Positions 1-11,144 of a stretch of DNA of 64,000 bases are shown in pieces (the stretch's first letter is position 1; the number at the start of each line of letters is the position of its first letter). The DNA comes from Gonatopus flavifemur (lineage: Eukaryota; Arthropoda; Insecta; Hymenoptera; Dryinidae). A program made the translations under genes and the position numbers. A model generated the notes under the pieces. It saw only the letters and a list, made by a program, of their open reading frames with translations, did not search any database and was not told where the DNA came from. The stretch covers positions 30,416,001-30,480,000 of the forward strand of contig JAFFJZ010000007.1 of the NCBI GenBank assembly GCA_018340375.1, in the 5' to 3' direction.

Positions 1-1212
1 TTTTTCACAAATCGGTGTATCAAGATAAAATGTTCTTCAATAAAAGTTGTTGGTGATATTTGATTTCCAGTAAGCGTACTCAATAATTTCCAGAACGATA
101 TCTCTATTCTGTCTATGAAAAAGACGAAAAATGTTTAAACCTTTATTTTTCTTGAAAATCTTAACTAGAAAGACCTCTGAAATGATAATGGGATTTCTCT
201 AAGCGCTTTTCGAGTTGTCTTTGAGGTGTCATTCTCATGTGACTCACTGTTATCTCACTCACTTATATTTATCAAAATTATTCACGTAAATGTTTGTTTT
301 CTTCTGTTTCAGGTATGTACTTTCGAATCCAGTGGAATATATGTATATTCAAATGTGAGTACAAAAATATCTGTTCTGCAGCAATTGGGCATTCCTATTG
401 CGGACCGTGCTAGTTCTTATGAGAACTTAAGCACATGGGTCATTATGTGTCGGGATTAACCAGTTAAAACATATTTCAACATATTTCAATTCAGCTTTCT
501 TCCCAGATAGAGTCCTGTAAAAAATGTTCGAGTTTTGAGTTGGATGTACAGGTTCAGAATATCAGATAGAAGCATTCAAAGAGTTGATCAATTCTATTAC
601 TGTATTTCACAAGACAGAAATCGCATAAATGCAAGTATGATTTCCTAATCGATCCTATCAAGCATTTTGAATAGAGAATCGCAGTTCATACCTCACAGTT
701 TCCTATGTTAATTTTGCTTGGATTCGTACGACTGAACATGGATTTACGGAGACTTACATTCGGTTCGAACGTCGACAATCAATGTTTTCACCCTATCCAT
801 CATTGAGACCAGCCGTTTGATCACCAGTGTGTGGGGCGGATTTAATTGCGTAATTAGACATGTAATATCACAATCTCATGTACGATGGAGTGGGCAGTTA
901 TCAGCACTTCAACAATGAGGATGATTGCAGCTTGAATAATATTGTTAAGCTAATTGAATTTGAAAATATGGTTAAATATGAAATTTTAAAGTTCTTATGG
1001 TTTTTTGCCACTATTGATCATTTATCTTGTTGGAGTTTGAATCCTCTATACAAACGAAACTAAAGTTCAAACTCCCAAAATCTTTTGGATCATCATTATT
1101 ATCTTCTCCAATCAAGTTCAGGGAACAGGGTCATATATGGTGCATATATATATACCTTGGAGTATTCATAACATATACGATCCATATATGGCCCATAAAT
1201 GATCCATTTGGT
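1..1212. other. Unassigned AT-rich sequence
   Basis: No gene, RNA gene or clear repeat boundary is visible. Open frames here are short (77 codons or fewer) and look like chance. The last 120 bases have a loose dyad symmetry (CATATATGG motifs near 1135 and 1190) that could be a decayed small foldback element, but I cannot define ends. Confidence 0.5.
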
Positions 1213-1738
1213 AGGGTACCAAAATCCCGACATCCCATTCACCCGAAATTGTAAGTTCCCGAATTTCAAAATCCCGAAAGGCCATCCGCCCGAAGTCTCA
1301 TAATTCCGAATCATGAATTATGAAATGTGAAGGTGGAAATCTGATACTCTATTAATGTGCATGGCAATTGATCATTAGCGCTGTAAGTAATTGCCAAATG
1401 AAAAGTTTTTGTTCTTCGTCAAAATTCAGAGAAAACGGATGATGCATAGAATTTTAATGCAATTTATTTATAAGTATAGCATAATATAATTATGCATAAC
1501 ATATAAAGTATTCATTACTAAATTGTCCAAAAATAAATTATATTTGTTACAAATAATGCACATTTACAAAATCAACTTCCATTTCTAAGTGTTGGTTTGG
1601 ATTTTTTTTTTTAATTGCAATACATTTTCAAGATAGTTGATTCATAATTGAGTTTTACATTTTTTCTAATACCTCAGATTGAAGTTAATTTAAAACGAAT
1701 GCTAGTCAATATTTCAATCGTTCATTGGAATAAATTTA

Positions 1739-3275
1739 CACGGAAAAAATATTCTCTTATAAATTACGACGTTACAATCGTAACAGAGGACCATACTTGC
1801 ATTAGCAGGACTTTTCTGACATTTTATATGCAATGTTATTGTTAAAAATTTGTTCTTTCACAGGTTCCCATCGCAAATCCGCAGATATTGATCGTAATTA
1901 AATCAGTGTTCATTTCTTATTTTGTGGAAGAATGAAAGTTCGTATGATTCAATCTTATTTTAACGAGAATCCTCAAAGATAAATACGATTTTCTTACCAA
2001 TTTTACGATTTTACTACGTAAAAATATCAAACCACATGTATGCGATATAAATTAATGATGTTTCATTTTTGTTACATATGAATACAGTATTCAAAGCAAT
2101 GCCGGCTCTGTATTTATACTAATGAAAGTCGGTAAATTACGATGTTACATCTCAATAATGATAAACGGCAATTGTCTTTACAAATACTACCCAAATGATA
2201 GAACATCATCACGTTGTATTCTCATTCTTTTGTTTCTTGAAAGCATCTTTCTTTTAGACAGGGAGTTGAAGTTATAGAATGAAAGTGTTCTAATTATTGG
2301 AGTTTTACACCAGTAAGTATTATTTTTGAATAAAGAATAATGTGTTACTTGTAAAAGTGCTGTTTAGATTGCGAGTTTTTTAGTGTAAAAATGTAGCACA
2401 AGTGATGAGTGAATTTTTATTGATGTCATTCTAACCATTATTCACAAACAAGCTCATCCCATGCTGGATAGGTTTTTTTACTTTATAACCATGTTTAACG
2501 GTTTCAATGTTGGTTGAGACATCTTCAAAACTTTTTCAACATTTACTAGTTTCATATATTCAGTTTGCGTGTTCTGTTTTTCAATCAGAAAGACTTACAT
2601 TGAAATTTGTACCACATCTTTTTTCCAATGATAATTTTTTCCAAAATTCACTCAAACATTAACATATAATCCTCAAATTCATGCAGCTATTTCAGTGAAG
2701 TGATGAGTCTTATTTGAAATAATTTACTAAATTCCATGTGCCGAGATTTTTAACTCGCAATTACCAGACCTGAAGTTCATTCTCCAATCCACCTTTTCCT
2801 TCCCAACTGGAATTGATTCTTCTTCTTAGGGGAAGGAGATATATATATATTTTTTTTTTCATATAATATGAACAAATCTATGTTTGTTTTTAATAAAATT
2901 CCTGCTTATCTACATCAGTTTCTGCTATTCAATACAGTAATTTGTTACTTCTTTGTTTGTTATTTATTAATTTTTTAATTTCACGATGTTAAGAAGCAAT
3001 AGTTCCAACAGTTTGAATTCCAAATATTTCAGTTCAAATTTTACGATATTATAAAGCAATAGTTCCAACAGTTTGAATTTCAAATATTTCAGTCTGAAGT
3101 TTACGATGTTGGAAAGCAATAGTTCCAACAGTTTGAATTTCAAAGAGTTCAGCCTAAATTTTACGATGTAAGGTTAGAAATAAAATAACATTGCAAGTAT
3201 GGTCTACTGCTACGATATTTCGTTTCCAAAATTACGATGTTAAAATTAGAAAAAAAAGATAATATTTTTCCCGTG
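1739..3275. mobile_element. TA-flanked element with CACGG ends, nested
   Basis: The ends are CACGGAAAAAATATT and AATATTTTTCCCGTG, with TA dinucleotides directly outside both. Blocks resembling TTACGATGTTA occur just inside both ends and again in the interior, so the element is partly built from one repeated word. It lies wholly between the arms of the 1213-4016 element and so should be the younger insertion. No coding capacity is visible. Confidence 0.65.
2981..3175 (+). repeat. 60-bp tandem repeat, about 3.3 copies
   Basis: The word AAGCAATAGTTCCAACAG recurs at 2994, 3054 and 3114, an exact 60-base spacing. Each copy continues with a TTTGAATT...AAAT/GAG...TTCAG block and a TTACGATRTT block. 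Copies differ at a few positions. It is inside the 1739-3275 element. Confidence 0.9.
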
Positions 3276-4034
3276 TAGAATGGAATATATTTGGACTTGA
3301 AAGGTTCGATGAATTTCAAAAAATTGGAATAGCACATATTCCATTCGTCTATATTTCATGATTATTCTTTGTTTTAATCAATGATTCAAACTTTAATAAT
3401 ATCAAAACTGAGTTCATTTTTACATAAAAATTTGTATTATCAGTAATATTCATTCTTCTGATTGTAAAAACTTTGTGAAGTACTTTTCTTCATTGTAATT
3501 CTTTTCATTTGAATATTGAAAACCTGAAATTTTCTTGTAATAAAATCCACAAAGTAAAAATGATATAGAACATTGTTGTTCTCAGTATGAAATTCTTATG
3601 TTATTCTGAATTAAACGTATAATTTCAGAATGTCATAAATTATTATTCTATACAAACTCGTAGTGAATCTCACCTAAAAAATGTCATTATCGTTAATGTT
3701 GAAAGAACGACTTTTTAATTAATCATGTTTATTATTCTCATTTCATGGATTTTTGAACAAATAATCATAAAATATTTTTCTATTTTATAATTGTCTTAAT
3801 TATATATATCCGGACATATGCATTTACCGTCATCTCGGTTACATTTGATGAATTAATTTGTTCAGTGTGGTTTACTTTCTATATCAATTCTCAGATATTA
3901 CGATTCGGAATTATAAGACTTCGGGAAAATGAGAATTCGGGCGGATGGCCTTTCGGGATCTTGAAATTCGGGAACTTTCAAGTTCGGGTGGATGGGATGT
4001 CAAAATTTTGATATCCCATCATTCATTCCCACCA

Positions 4035-4260
4035 CCCAAGTAGCACAAGAACATTTCAAATATTCTGCGTTCATTCCGTGATCATGCATAGAATATGCAG
4101 TGAGACTGTTTTGGATCAATTTGAAAAATATGTTTTGAGAATGTGCACAGAATATACTCATCCAAAACAGTCTCATTCGAAGATTCTAAGAATGTTCATA
4201 AAACATGCTCAGAACTTCCAAGAACCTTTTTAGCATTTCTAACCTGTTGTGCTACTTGGG
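4035..4260. mobile_element. Small element, CCCAAGTAGCACAA ends
   Basis: CCCAAGTAGCACAA at the left is matched by TTGTGCTACTTGGG at the right. Inside is a second dyad, AGTGAGACTGTTTTGGAT against ATCCAAAACAGTCTCATT, so the whole unit can fold back. It is non-coding and begins about 20 bases after the 2.8-kb element ends. Confidence 0.85.
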
Positions 4261-4740
4261 CAGGGATAAAATAAGACATTTCGAAGTTCTTTGTGCAATC
4301 TACATCTATAACCAGTAGAACTCTTATACGTTATATATATACATTTCCGTACCAAAGGAAGTCTTAATTCAACCTGGCTAATATTTCTCGAACATACATA
4401 CAAATCTCATGACGTATAGAGCTCAGGAAGTTGGTTTGATTGGTTGCACGCAAGACTCAGTATTGGTAGACGATGAAGCTCTATTTATCGTTAAAAGTTT
4501 GATAATCCGCAAGCACAGTATTCAGCGCGAAGAAGGAGTCTTAATTGTTAAGATCGCTAGGTAGACAGCAACCAAATAAAAGTTGATGATGAGATATCAT
4601 GTTATGCTTGAGTACATAATAGAGGTTAAGTGTTTAACATCACTCGATGTGTTTTTGGATAGACTTTACATTCCCTTACTGTTCATTCGGAATCAACTAC
4701 ATTAACTGTATTTCAACTGTTAGTGTAGCGGGAATGCTAA

Positions 4741-5067
4741 GATGTTCATTAGGATGGTTCTTATTTGACTCGAAAAAGTTTCTTTCAGTTTGTTTTCATT
4801 TTCTGTTGTCAACAAAATAAGTTTTTTTTTGTATGGGGCACCCTGTAATATTGTTCTACATTATGAAGAAGTCCTACAATATTTTTCACATAATTTTCAA
4901 TAGAGATTCAGGGGTCGCTACCGACGTTTGAAATAGGGATCAAAAATGCATTTATTGCAACAAAATTAGAGGGTGCCCTGTACAAAAAAAAATTTTTGTT
5001 AACCATAGAAAATGAAAACAAACTAAAACAAACTGTTTTGAGTGAAATAAGAACCACCCAAATGTTC
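4741..5067. mobile_element. Foldback element, ~105-bp arms
   Basis: The left arm contains ATGGTTCTTATTTGACTC, GTTTGTTTTCATTTTCT and GGGCACCCTGTAAT. The right arm carries the same blocks in inverse order (ATTAGAGGGTGCCCTGT, AGAAAATGAAAACAAAC, GAAATAAGAACCACCC). Arms differ at roughly one base in eight, so the copy is not fresh. Non-coding. Confidence 0.8.
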
Positions 5068-5229
5068 ATATACATAAACGAGAAATAATTATTTTATCCA
5101 TATACATTTCTTTATAGTCCATATTCTCAGAAATGATAATTGATTCAGAAACAGTGTTGGGGGAAAAACAAAAACAGGTTCCTACAAATAATGAGTATTG
5201 GTGTTTCAATGGGCCGCTAATGGTCCTGC

Positions 5230-6110
5230 AATTAGTGTTGCCGCGACCCGAGATGATCCGAGTTTTGAGCATGAGCTTGGCTTGGCTCTTGTTTTTGACA
5301 AATAGGCTCAGCTCGCAAATCGGATCGAAGCTCGGATTGGCTCGAATATCGTCGAATTAGATCGGAGATCTCACGATCCTACTTCGGTCAAAACAAACGC
5401 GAATGAAAAATTCTTGCATCCAGGGGCTCCCTGGAATAGAGCATACAGTACAAATTACATAAATAATAATCGAAAAATGTCTAAACAATATAAAAGACAA
5501 TAAGCTTTTGTAAATGAAGTAAGTTGATTTCCTGAAACAAACACATCAATTAAAAACATTGTTTTTCCTATGGTTGTATTCAAACTTTTGGCCTGTACTG
5601 TATTTCTGAAGCTCTTGAAGTATAAAGCAACGTTTTTTCAAAATTTTTATGACTCGGCAAATCAAATTTCATAAATGTTAGTTATAAAAACTCCATGAAT
5701 GCATCTTCCAATGACTAAATAGATAAATATATCATTAAATCCATCTTCAGAGGATTGGCGATGAAGAAAAATCTACTTTATAAACATATTTTCTTGATAT
5801 CGACTCTGCTACTAATTAAATATTAAACATAATATTGTTTCATAAACCGATTCTGACAAATGAAATTTCATGAGATTTAATAAGAACATTGTCCAAGATT
5901 CAATAAGATTTTGCGAGATTCGGTGAGAATCAATGGTTTTTCTTAACCAGGATCCTTCGTTGGATAGGAAATTTTCTCTGTAACGATCTAGCTCGTCGAT
6001 CTCATAGTTCTGGCTTAACTCGAAACTCGGATCGACTGAAATTTTTTCAGCTGTGCTCGAAGATTGGATCGTTTGAAATTATTGAGATCGGCTCGAAATT
6101 TCGAATTAAT
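5230..6110. repeat. Low-confidence repeat block rich in GGCTCGAA words
   Basis: Both edges (5235-5375 and 5985-6105) are crowded with variants of GATCGGCTCGAA, unlike the AT-rich surroundings, and the middle holds a Tc1-type remnant. This suggests one element with related ends. I could not align the two edges cleanly, so boundaries are approximate. Confidence 0.35.
5446..5600. mobile_element. Tc1-type remnant (internally deleted)
   Basis: The right end reads AAACTTTTGGCCTGTACTG followed by TA; the left end is TA followed by CAGTACAAATTAC. The inverse of the right end, CAGTACAGGCCAAAAGTTTG, is a terminal sequence I recognise from Tc1-like transposons of animals. Only 155 bases remain, with no transposase. 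TA on both sides agrees with Tc1/mariner target preference. Confidence 0.7.
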
Positions 6111-6304
6111 CTATGTATGAAATTAGTGGTATGAGATTAGTTATTTTTCTGAGGAAGATTTCACAATGGCAATGAAACTGTATATGAAATTATATGCGTA
6201 TATTAAGTCATCTGAATTTCGTTGTTCCTCTGCACGGAAAAAAAATATTGTCATAATCACTTCCCAGTCTCGTTACTATAGCCATACACAATATGCTTAA
6301 GCTG

Positions 6305-6499
6305 ATACTAGCGGCGTGGCAGCAGCCAAATCGTTTATAACAAACTACGGACAAACACATCATAATAATTAACATATCGCTCTGTACAGCACTTCCACTC
6401 GAATCGGAGAATTGCTGTACACAGCGATATTTTAATCAAAATGAAGCGTTTGGCCCTAGTTTCTCATAAATGATTTGGCTGCTGCTATGTCGCTAGTAT
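6305..6499. mobile_element. Foldback element B, copy 1
   Basis: The ends are ATACTAGCGGCGTGGCAGCA and TGCTGCTATGTCGCTAGTAT. The symmetry continues inward through CCAAATCRTTTAT, AAACTA.GG and a central ATCGCTCTGTACAGCA / TGCTGTACACAGCGAT pair, so almost the whole element is a palindrome. A related copy lies at 26682-26844. Confidence 0.85.
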
Positions 6500-7665
6500 T
6501 CCCTTCACGAAGAAAAATTACAAACATACTCCATGTTGTTCAACACAACGATATATCCAGGTCTGAACAAAGAACATATCGTCTCCATGCCAAACCGATT
6601 CATTGTATCGACGATACACTTTTGATGATATTTTGGATGCTCTTGATGACAATATTTTCCTTCAGTGTATCAGATAGTTTTACGAAAAAAGTAGACTGAA
6701 TTCATGGTACCGGTATTTATTTGAAGACCAAAATCACATGAATGTATCTATACGTGCCTGACTACTTTGATCTTTTTCTACTGATTCCATATTTTAACGT
6801 GCATATCTGTACGCTTGATTTCCACCAGAGTCTAGCTTCATTGAGAATGCTTTGCCATAACTCACCTTCAAACCCAACTAACATTTCGGTTCTTGAAGAT
6901 ATCTAAAAGAATACTTGATTGAGAGATCTTCAACCCTTACCGTGTAATGTCTTTTTTGGCACCTTAAATGTGTAACATCGGGTATCTCGTGTCCGATGCT
7001 CAAAAAAGTACATTAAAGTGTTCTGAAAAATCTGAAAAAATTCATGTTACCTTATTAACCATGCTACTTCAAGGACCAATCGATATATTCCCGATTTTTT
7101 AACTTGTTTGAACAATATATTTACATAAACAAATAAACCCGTGAAAAATATTGATTTTCTTCAACAAATCGTAACTTCGGTGAAAATTGATATATTTTGA
7201 AAATTGGAACGGGAAATTGAAGCTCAAGAATAGTACTCTGAAGAAGAAAATAGTAGAAGCATGTATAAATTAATGGGATGCCTAAGTTTTGAGCATCAAA
7301 ATCATGTTTTCTGGAAGTACGTAAATAGGTACAAATTAGAGTGAAATACCCATTTTATTCATTTTCAATCAATCTTATTAAATGAGAATGACATCAAATG
7401 CAATTATTTATTACAAAATTATGAAAAAATACGAAATACGCCGCCGTAATCAACTTCGTGATGTCATTCGCGTAAACTGCGATTAATTTCGACATCTGTT
7501 CTTTGCGACATTAGATGACCGTAATAGATTGATATTCACAGATAACTGAGATTAATTTATCAATTCTTAAGAGGATACCAGCGAATAGGTGGCTCCATCT
7601 GGTGGCAGTTTTGTTTGCACAAAATTACTCGAAACTGGACTCATAAAAAGGTCTGAAATTTCCAG

Positions 7666-7809
7666 GAATGAATCCTTGAAGGTTAATCTAGGTCTGTACA
7701 GAGCCGGAATTTTGAATTTCGAAAAAAGCAAATAAATTGTTTTTCCCTTTTTTCGAAATTCGAAATTCCGGCTCTGTACAGACCTAGATTAACCTTCAAG
7801 GATTCATTC
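7666..7809. repeat. Near-perfect 60-bp inverted repeat (hairpin)
   Basis: The left arm (7666-7726) and right arm (about 7750-7809) match over about 60 bases with one or two differences, around a loop of roughly 23 bases. The shared core is GGTTAATCTAGGTCTGTACA plus GAGCCGGAATT. It is inside the piggyBac-like insertion. The close match implies a recent origin or gene conversion between arms. Confidence 0.9.
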
Positions 7810-7813
7810 AAAT

Positions 7814-7883
7814 CACATCCAAATCAAAATAAACATTTCCCTCACCTGCACATCCAAATCAAAATAAACATTTCCCTCACCTG
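7814..7883 (+). repeat. 35-bp exact tandem duplication
   Basis: Two identical 35-base units starting CACATCCAAATC (7814 and 7849) lie head to tail directly after the hairpin. Identity is complete by eye. Confidence 0.95.
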
Positions 7884-8442
7884 CAATTTTAGATCAACGT
7901 AACATGTGACGTCGGGTCACTTGTGCACTTTTGAAATTTCGGTTGGCTCTTACGACTGCTGTTTACATACTAGACCGTCGGAGTTCGGGGAGCTAGTAGC
8001 TTAGGAATATACAATTTTTTCGGTATAGTTTGGTCCCGCCCCTTCGACTCCCCTGCGAGCTAAAGGGGACAGTCACTTTTGCCAGGGCACGAGTGACCCG
8101 ACGTTGCACGATAAGGGTTAAGAACGTTCTTGAAGAGTTCTTAAAGATATCTTGTAGAAGTGTTGGAAAGACATCTTGTGAAAGATTTCTAAAAGATGTC
8201 TTGATTCAGAGATCTTTAGGAACGTTATTGAAGAGTTCTTAAAGATATCTTTTAGAAGTCTTGGAAATATTTCTGAAAGATGTCTCGATCAAGATACGAT
8301 TAAGAAGAAAAATTTTTCAGCAGATTTGAGGTTATATGAGCACATGATCATAAATAACAGGTAAAAGTGAGGTAAATTCATCCATGAATTGAAGGCTTGA
8401 ATCAACCATGGAGATACCAATAAATTTGAAGGTTTGTAAAAA

Positions 8443-8683
8443 GTAGGGTAGACCGGGTACGATTGGAACACAGGACGGTTGGAACAGAACAAATATCTCG
8501 CCAATTCTTGGCGATGGGAAAAAGGATCAAGGGAAAAATGAAGTGAAACCTAAGTACGAACACGGATCTCAGGGGCTCATCGTTCATCACAGGCTGCATG
8601 GTTCGCTTATTACGCAAACAATTAGCAAAATATTTTTCGTGTTCCAACCGTCCTGTGTTCCAACCGTACCCGGTCTCCCCTAC
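8443..8683. mobile_element. 241-bp element with ~44-bp inverted ends
   Basis: The left end GTAGGGTAGACCGGGTACGA and the inverse of the right end GTAGGGGAGACCGGGTACGG continue for about 44 bases with two mismatches. Each end holds two tandem versions of the word GGTTGGAACA. Non-coding. It interrupts A1. Confidence 0.9.
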
Positions 8684-8814
8684 GATTTTGTCGCCTTATG
8701 ATATGCACACTAAAATTACCAAATATCCACTTCACAATAATTTTTCAGAGATACTCTAGAAAGAATCTGTGGCATTAACGAAATATTACCAACCACTAGA
8801 ACACAGAAACTATA

Positions 8815-9060
8815 CACCGCTGACATATTTCATTATGTTATATTGACAATTATGGGTGTCTCGACTATATTGTACGTATAGCTCAGGTGACTTGAGGCGT
8901 AAATACGTTGTGAAATGAACGGGTTCGTTTCCCGTAACAAAAAGGGTCGAAATCCGGTCAACTTCATCGGAACGCGAGGAGAACAGTTGGAGAAACAGGA
9001 GGAGAAGAAAAAAGAAGAGGTCAAGAATTGTTTTTGTGAACAAATTCAAGAGTCTTCCAA
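8815..9060 (+). repeat. tRNA-derived segment of family A, copy A1
   Basis: TATAGCTCAGGTG (A-box-like) is followed 40 bases on by ACGGGTTCGTTTCCCGT, an intact T-arm with a 5-bp stem and 7-base loop (8920-8934). The D and anticodon arms do not fold and there is no acceptor stem, so it is not a working tRNA. The flanks (TATTGACAATTAT before; GAGGAGAAGAAA...GTGAACAAATTCAAG after) recur around the matching segment at 43632-43870. This is how a tRNA-derived SINE body looks, but here it sits within an element that has inverted ends. Confidence 0.7.
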
Positions 9061-9241
9061 GACATTTTCATGAAGTTTTCGAGATATCTTTTCAAATTCT
9101 ATACGTATTTCATAAAACATCTTTCAGAATTCATTTCGGTATCTTTTAGAAAGTTTTTTAAGACCTCTTACTAACGCATTGAGGATTCTTAAAGATATCT
9201 TTAAGATATCTGAATGTTAGTTGGGAAGTGATTTCCTTCTA

Positions 9242-9742
9242 CACTGTAGAAAATCCTCAAATAAGTGTGCTAGCGTTTATCAAATTTTTCAGGGCTATTT
9301 TACAGTACTGAGTACAGTAATTTTACAATTTCATCATAAATTTGCCATTCTGCGTTAAGTGATTTTGCAATCTTCCTCAAAATTTGTCATTAGTTTGTAA
9401 TATTGACATTCTCAGACGCGATAATAATCGGACCCATTTTGAGGACAGCAAATTTGCCAGCACTGTTAAAATTAATAATATCCATCGAATTGCGTTTTTG
9501 ACAACAAATTTATGGATCCGATGAGTAAAATTGTATTGCTGCGAATATGAAGAATGATGAAAATTATGACAACGTTCATATGATGATCATCTTTCCGAAT
9601 ACCATTTTTAAAGCGTGTTCGTAACGAATTCATATAGTTTCTAGCAATTTTATGTTCCAAAATGTAGAATTGATGTTCCAAAACTGGGTCTCATTATTAT
9701 CGCTCCTGGAACTAACAATTTTACGCAGGATTTTTTACACTG
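9242..9742. mobile_element. TA-flanked element with CACTGTA-type ends
   Basis: Left end CACTGTAGAAAATCCT; right end AGGATTTTTTACACTG, with TA on both outer sides (9240-9241 and 9743-9744). Paired AATTTGC and CGATAATAATCGG words inside suggest residual dyad symmetry. Non-coding; follows A1 by 16 bases. Confidence 0.7.
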
Positions 9743-10038
9743 TATAAGGGCGCCGAAACAAAGCGTATACAAAACGCTGTAGAACCGGATTTCCAATAAC
9801 AAATGGTAGTAAAATGGTTATTATTGCTCTTTATTGTAGCTATTATATCCCCTTCCGATTATACTGATAATAATTCTACTTTTCTCCGAGGATAAAAATA
9901 GACCAGTTTATGTTTTCAATTTTTAGCGATGACATCCTAGAATTCTCACTGCACTCAGATCGATTCTAAAGATAAATTGAATGAGAATGTTGATTGTGTG
10001 AAGAAAATATTGAAATTATGCATTTTTGCCTGATTATA

Positions 10039-11140
10039 CACTGTAAAAAAAACTGGAAATTTACTGTGCAACTGGACTGGAAATTTCCAGTGCTAGTACT
10101 GGAATATGGATATTCCAGTACATGTACAGAGATTTTGTTGTTACGTTACTGAAAATTTACCAAGCCTAACTGAAAATTCAGTCATTGTACTGGAATTTTC
10201 AAGTTTGAGATGATGTACTGAAATTTTGCCATGATTTCGCGAAAATTTTACCGGATCGTACTACAATTTTATAGTTCTTGTGCACCAAAAAAAAATATTC
10301 CCTCAAAAAGGACTTGAGAAAAAATTTGGAATTTAGAAAAAAAAACCTAATCGTTGGTATACTGGAATTATACAGGTTTTTAACTGCAATTCTCAGGTTT
10401 TGTGATGGAATTTTCCAGTTACTATGCAATTGAATTATACAGGTTTTGAACTGCAATTTTCAGGTCGTGTGATGGAATTTTCCAGTTGCTATGCAACGGA
10501 ATTTAATCACTGTTGCACTGAAATTTTCCACTTCTATTGGACTTCGTCATTTCTGGCAGGAAAAATTTCAAGTCTTTATATTAAAAATTTCCTGATTGAG
10601 ATTTTGAATAATAATTGTAATTGTAGCCAATGAAATTGATATATGAGGTTTTTCCAAGACTTATCCTCTTGTGTTCTAGATATGAAGCATATGTAGTAAC
10701 CCAAGCTGGCCTTCCAACATGTCGCGCTATAGCTCATCGGTTAGGTCTTAGGTTTCAGTTGGTAGGCAGGTAGAAAAGTGTGGGCTCAAATCCTGTTAGG
10801 TAGACATGAGTTTCTGTCCATCCAAATGAACGATCAAAAGTTTCTCAATCATCTTGGAACACAAGGACCCTGCAAAATCACTTTGCGTGAGCAATTTTTT
10901 TTCAATTTTCATGGATATTTTCAGCATTAATTTTCCAGTACATGTCCTGGAAAAGTCCAGCTCGTGTACTGAAAAATTCCAGTACCGAGGCTCAGAAAAT
11001 TTCCAGTTTTGATGCGGGAATTCCATAACGTTTGCACTGAATTTTTGCAGTACAAATGTGCTGAAATTTTCCGGTACATGTACAGGTTAATGACTTCCAG
11101 TACATGTACTGGAATTTTCCGGTGAAATTTTTTTACAGTG
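10039..11140 (+). mobile_element. Element E1 (CACTGTAAAAAAA ends) carrying a tRNA-like segment
   Basis: CACTGTAAAAAAAACTGG starts at 10039 and TTTTTTTACAGTG ends at 11140, with TA duplicated outside both. The interior is filled with variants of ACTGGAATTTTCCAGT and CAGTACATGTACTGG, each itself a palindrome. A tRNA-like segment lies at 10720-10800. It is related to E2 (14720-15210), which is inverted and shortened. No transposase is visible, so it would be moved in trans. Confidence 0.85.
10720..10800 (+). repeat. tRNA-like segment inside E1
   Basis: GCGCTATAGCTCATCGGTTAGG resembles a tRNA 5' region with an A box, and GGGCTCAAATCC 60 bases downstream resembles a B box. The spacer carries TTAGGTCTTAGGTTTCAG and GGTAGGCAGGTAG. 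The equivalent segment in E2 has a better B box (GGTTCGAATC). No cloverleaf forms, so I call it a tRNA-derived relic with possible internal polymerase III promoter. Confidence 0.65.
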
Positions 11141-11144
11141 TACA

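Larger units (their letters stand above)
1213..4016. mobile_element. 2.8-kb element with ~100-bp terminal inverted repeats
   Basis: The left arm (about 1213-1314) and the right arm (about 3902-4016) are inverted copies of each other. Both carry the same order of blocks: a GGGTAYCAAAAT-like end, then ACATCCCAT, AAGTTCCCGAATTTCAA, CCCGAAAGGCCATCCGCCCGAA and AATTCCGAATC. The right arm has about 13 extra bases. The interior has no recognisable coding sequence and contains another element (1739-3275). This fits a non-autonomous DNA transposon. The superfamily is not assigned because I see no convincing target duplication. Confidence 0.75.
6934..8117. mobile_element. piggyBac-like non-autonomous insertion in A1
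   Basis: The ends are CCCTTACCGTGTAATGTC and the inverse of CCCTTATCGTGCAACGTCGG. The right flank is TTAA and the left flank is TCAA. Uninterrupted family A copies read TC(T/C)(T/C)CAAGAACG across this point, so a four-base duplication at a TTAA-like site is plausible. TTAA targets and CCC-starting ends are features of piggyBac elements. I see no transposase. A second CGTCGGGTCACTYGTGC motif near 7912 is a sub-terminal inverse of the right end. Confidence 0.6.
6873..9225 (+). mobile_element. Family A repeat, copy A1 (interrupted)
   Basis: Begins CCCAACTAACATT at 6873 and ends AATGTTAGTTGGG at 9225. Just inside the left end is the run of related words that marks this family (ATATCTAAAAGAATACT, GAGATCTTC, GAACGTTCTTGAAGA, AAGATATCTT, AGATTTCTAAAAGATGTCTTGAT). 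These resume at 8118 after an insertion (6934-8117). The right part contains a tRNA-like segment (8876-8938) and a tail shared with copy A3. Other interruptions are 8443-8683 and probably smaller indels. No protein is encoded. Confidence 0.75.
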
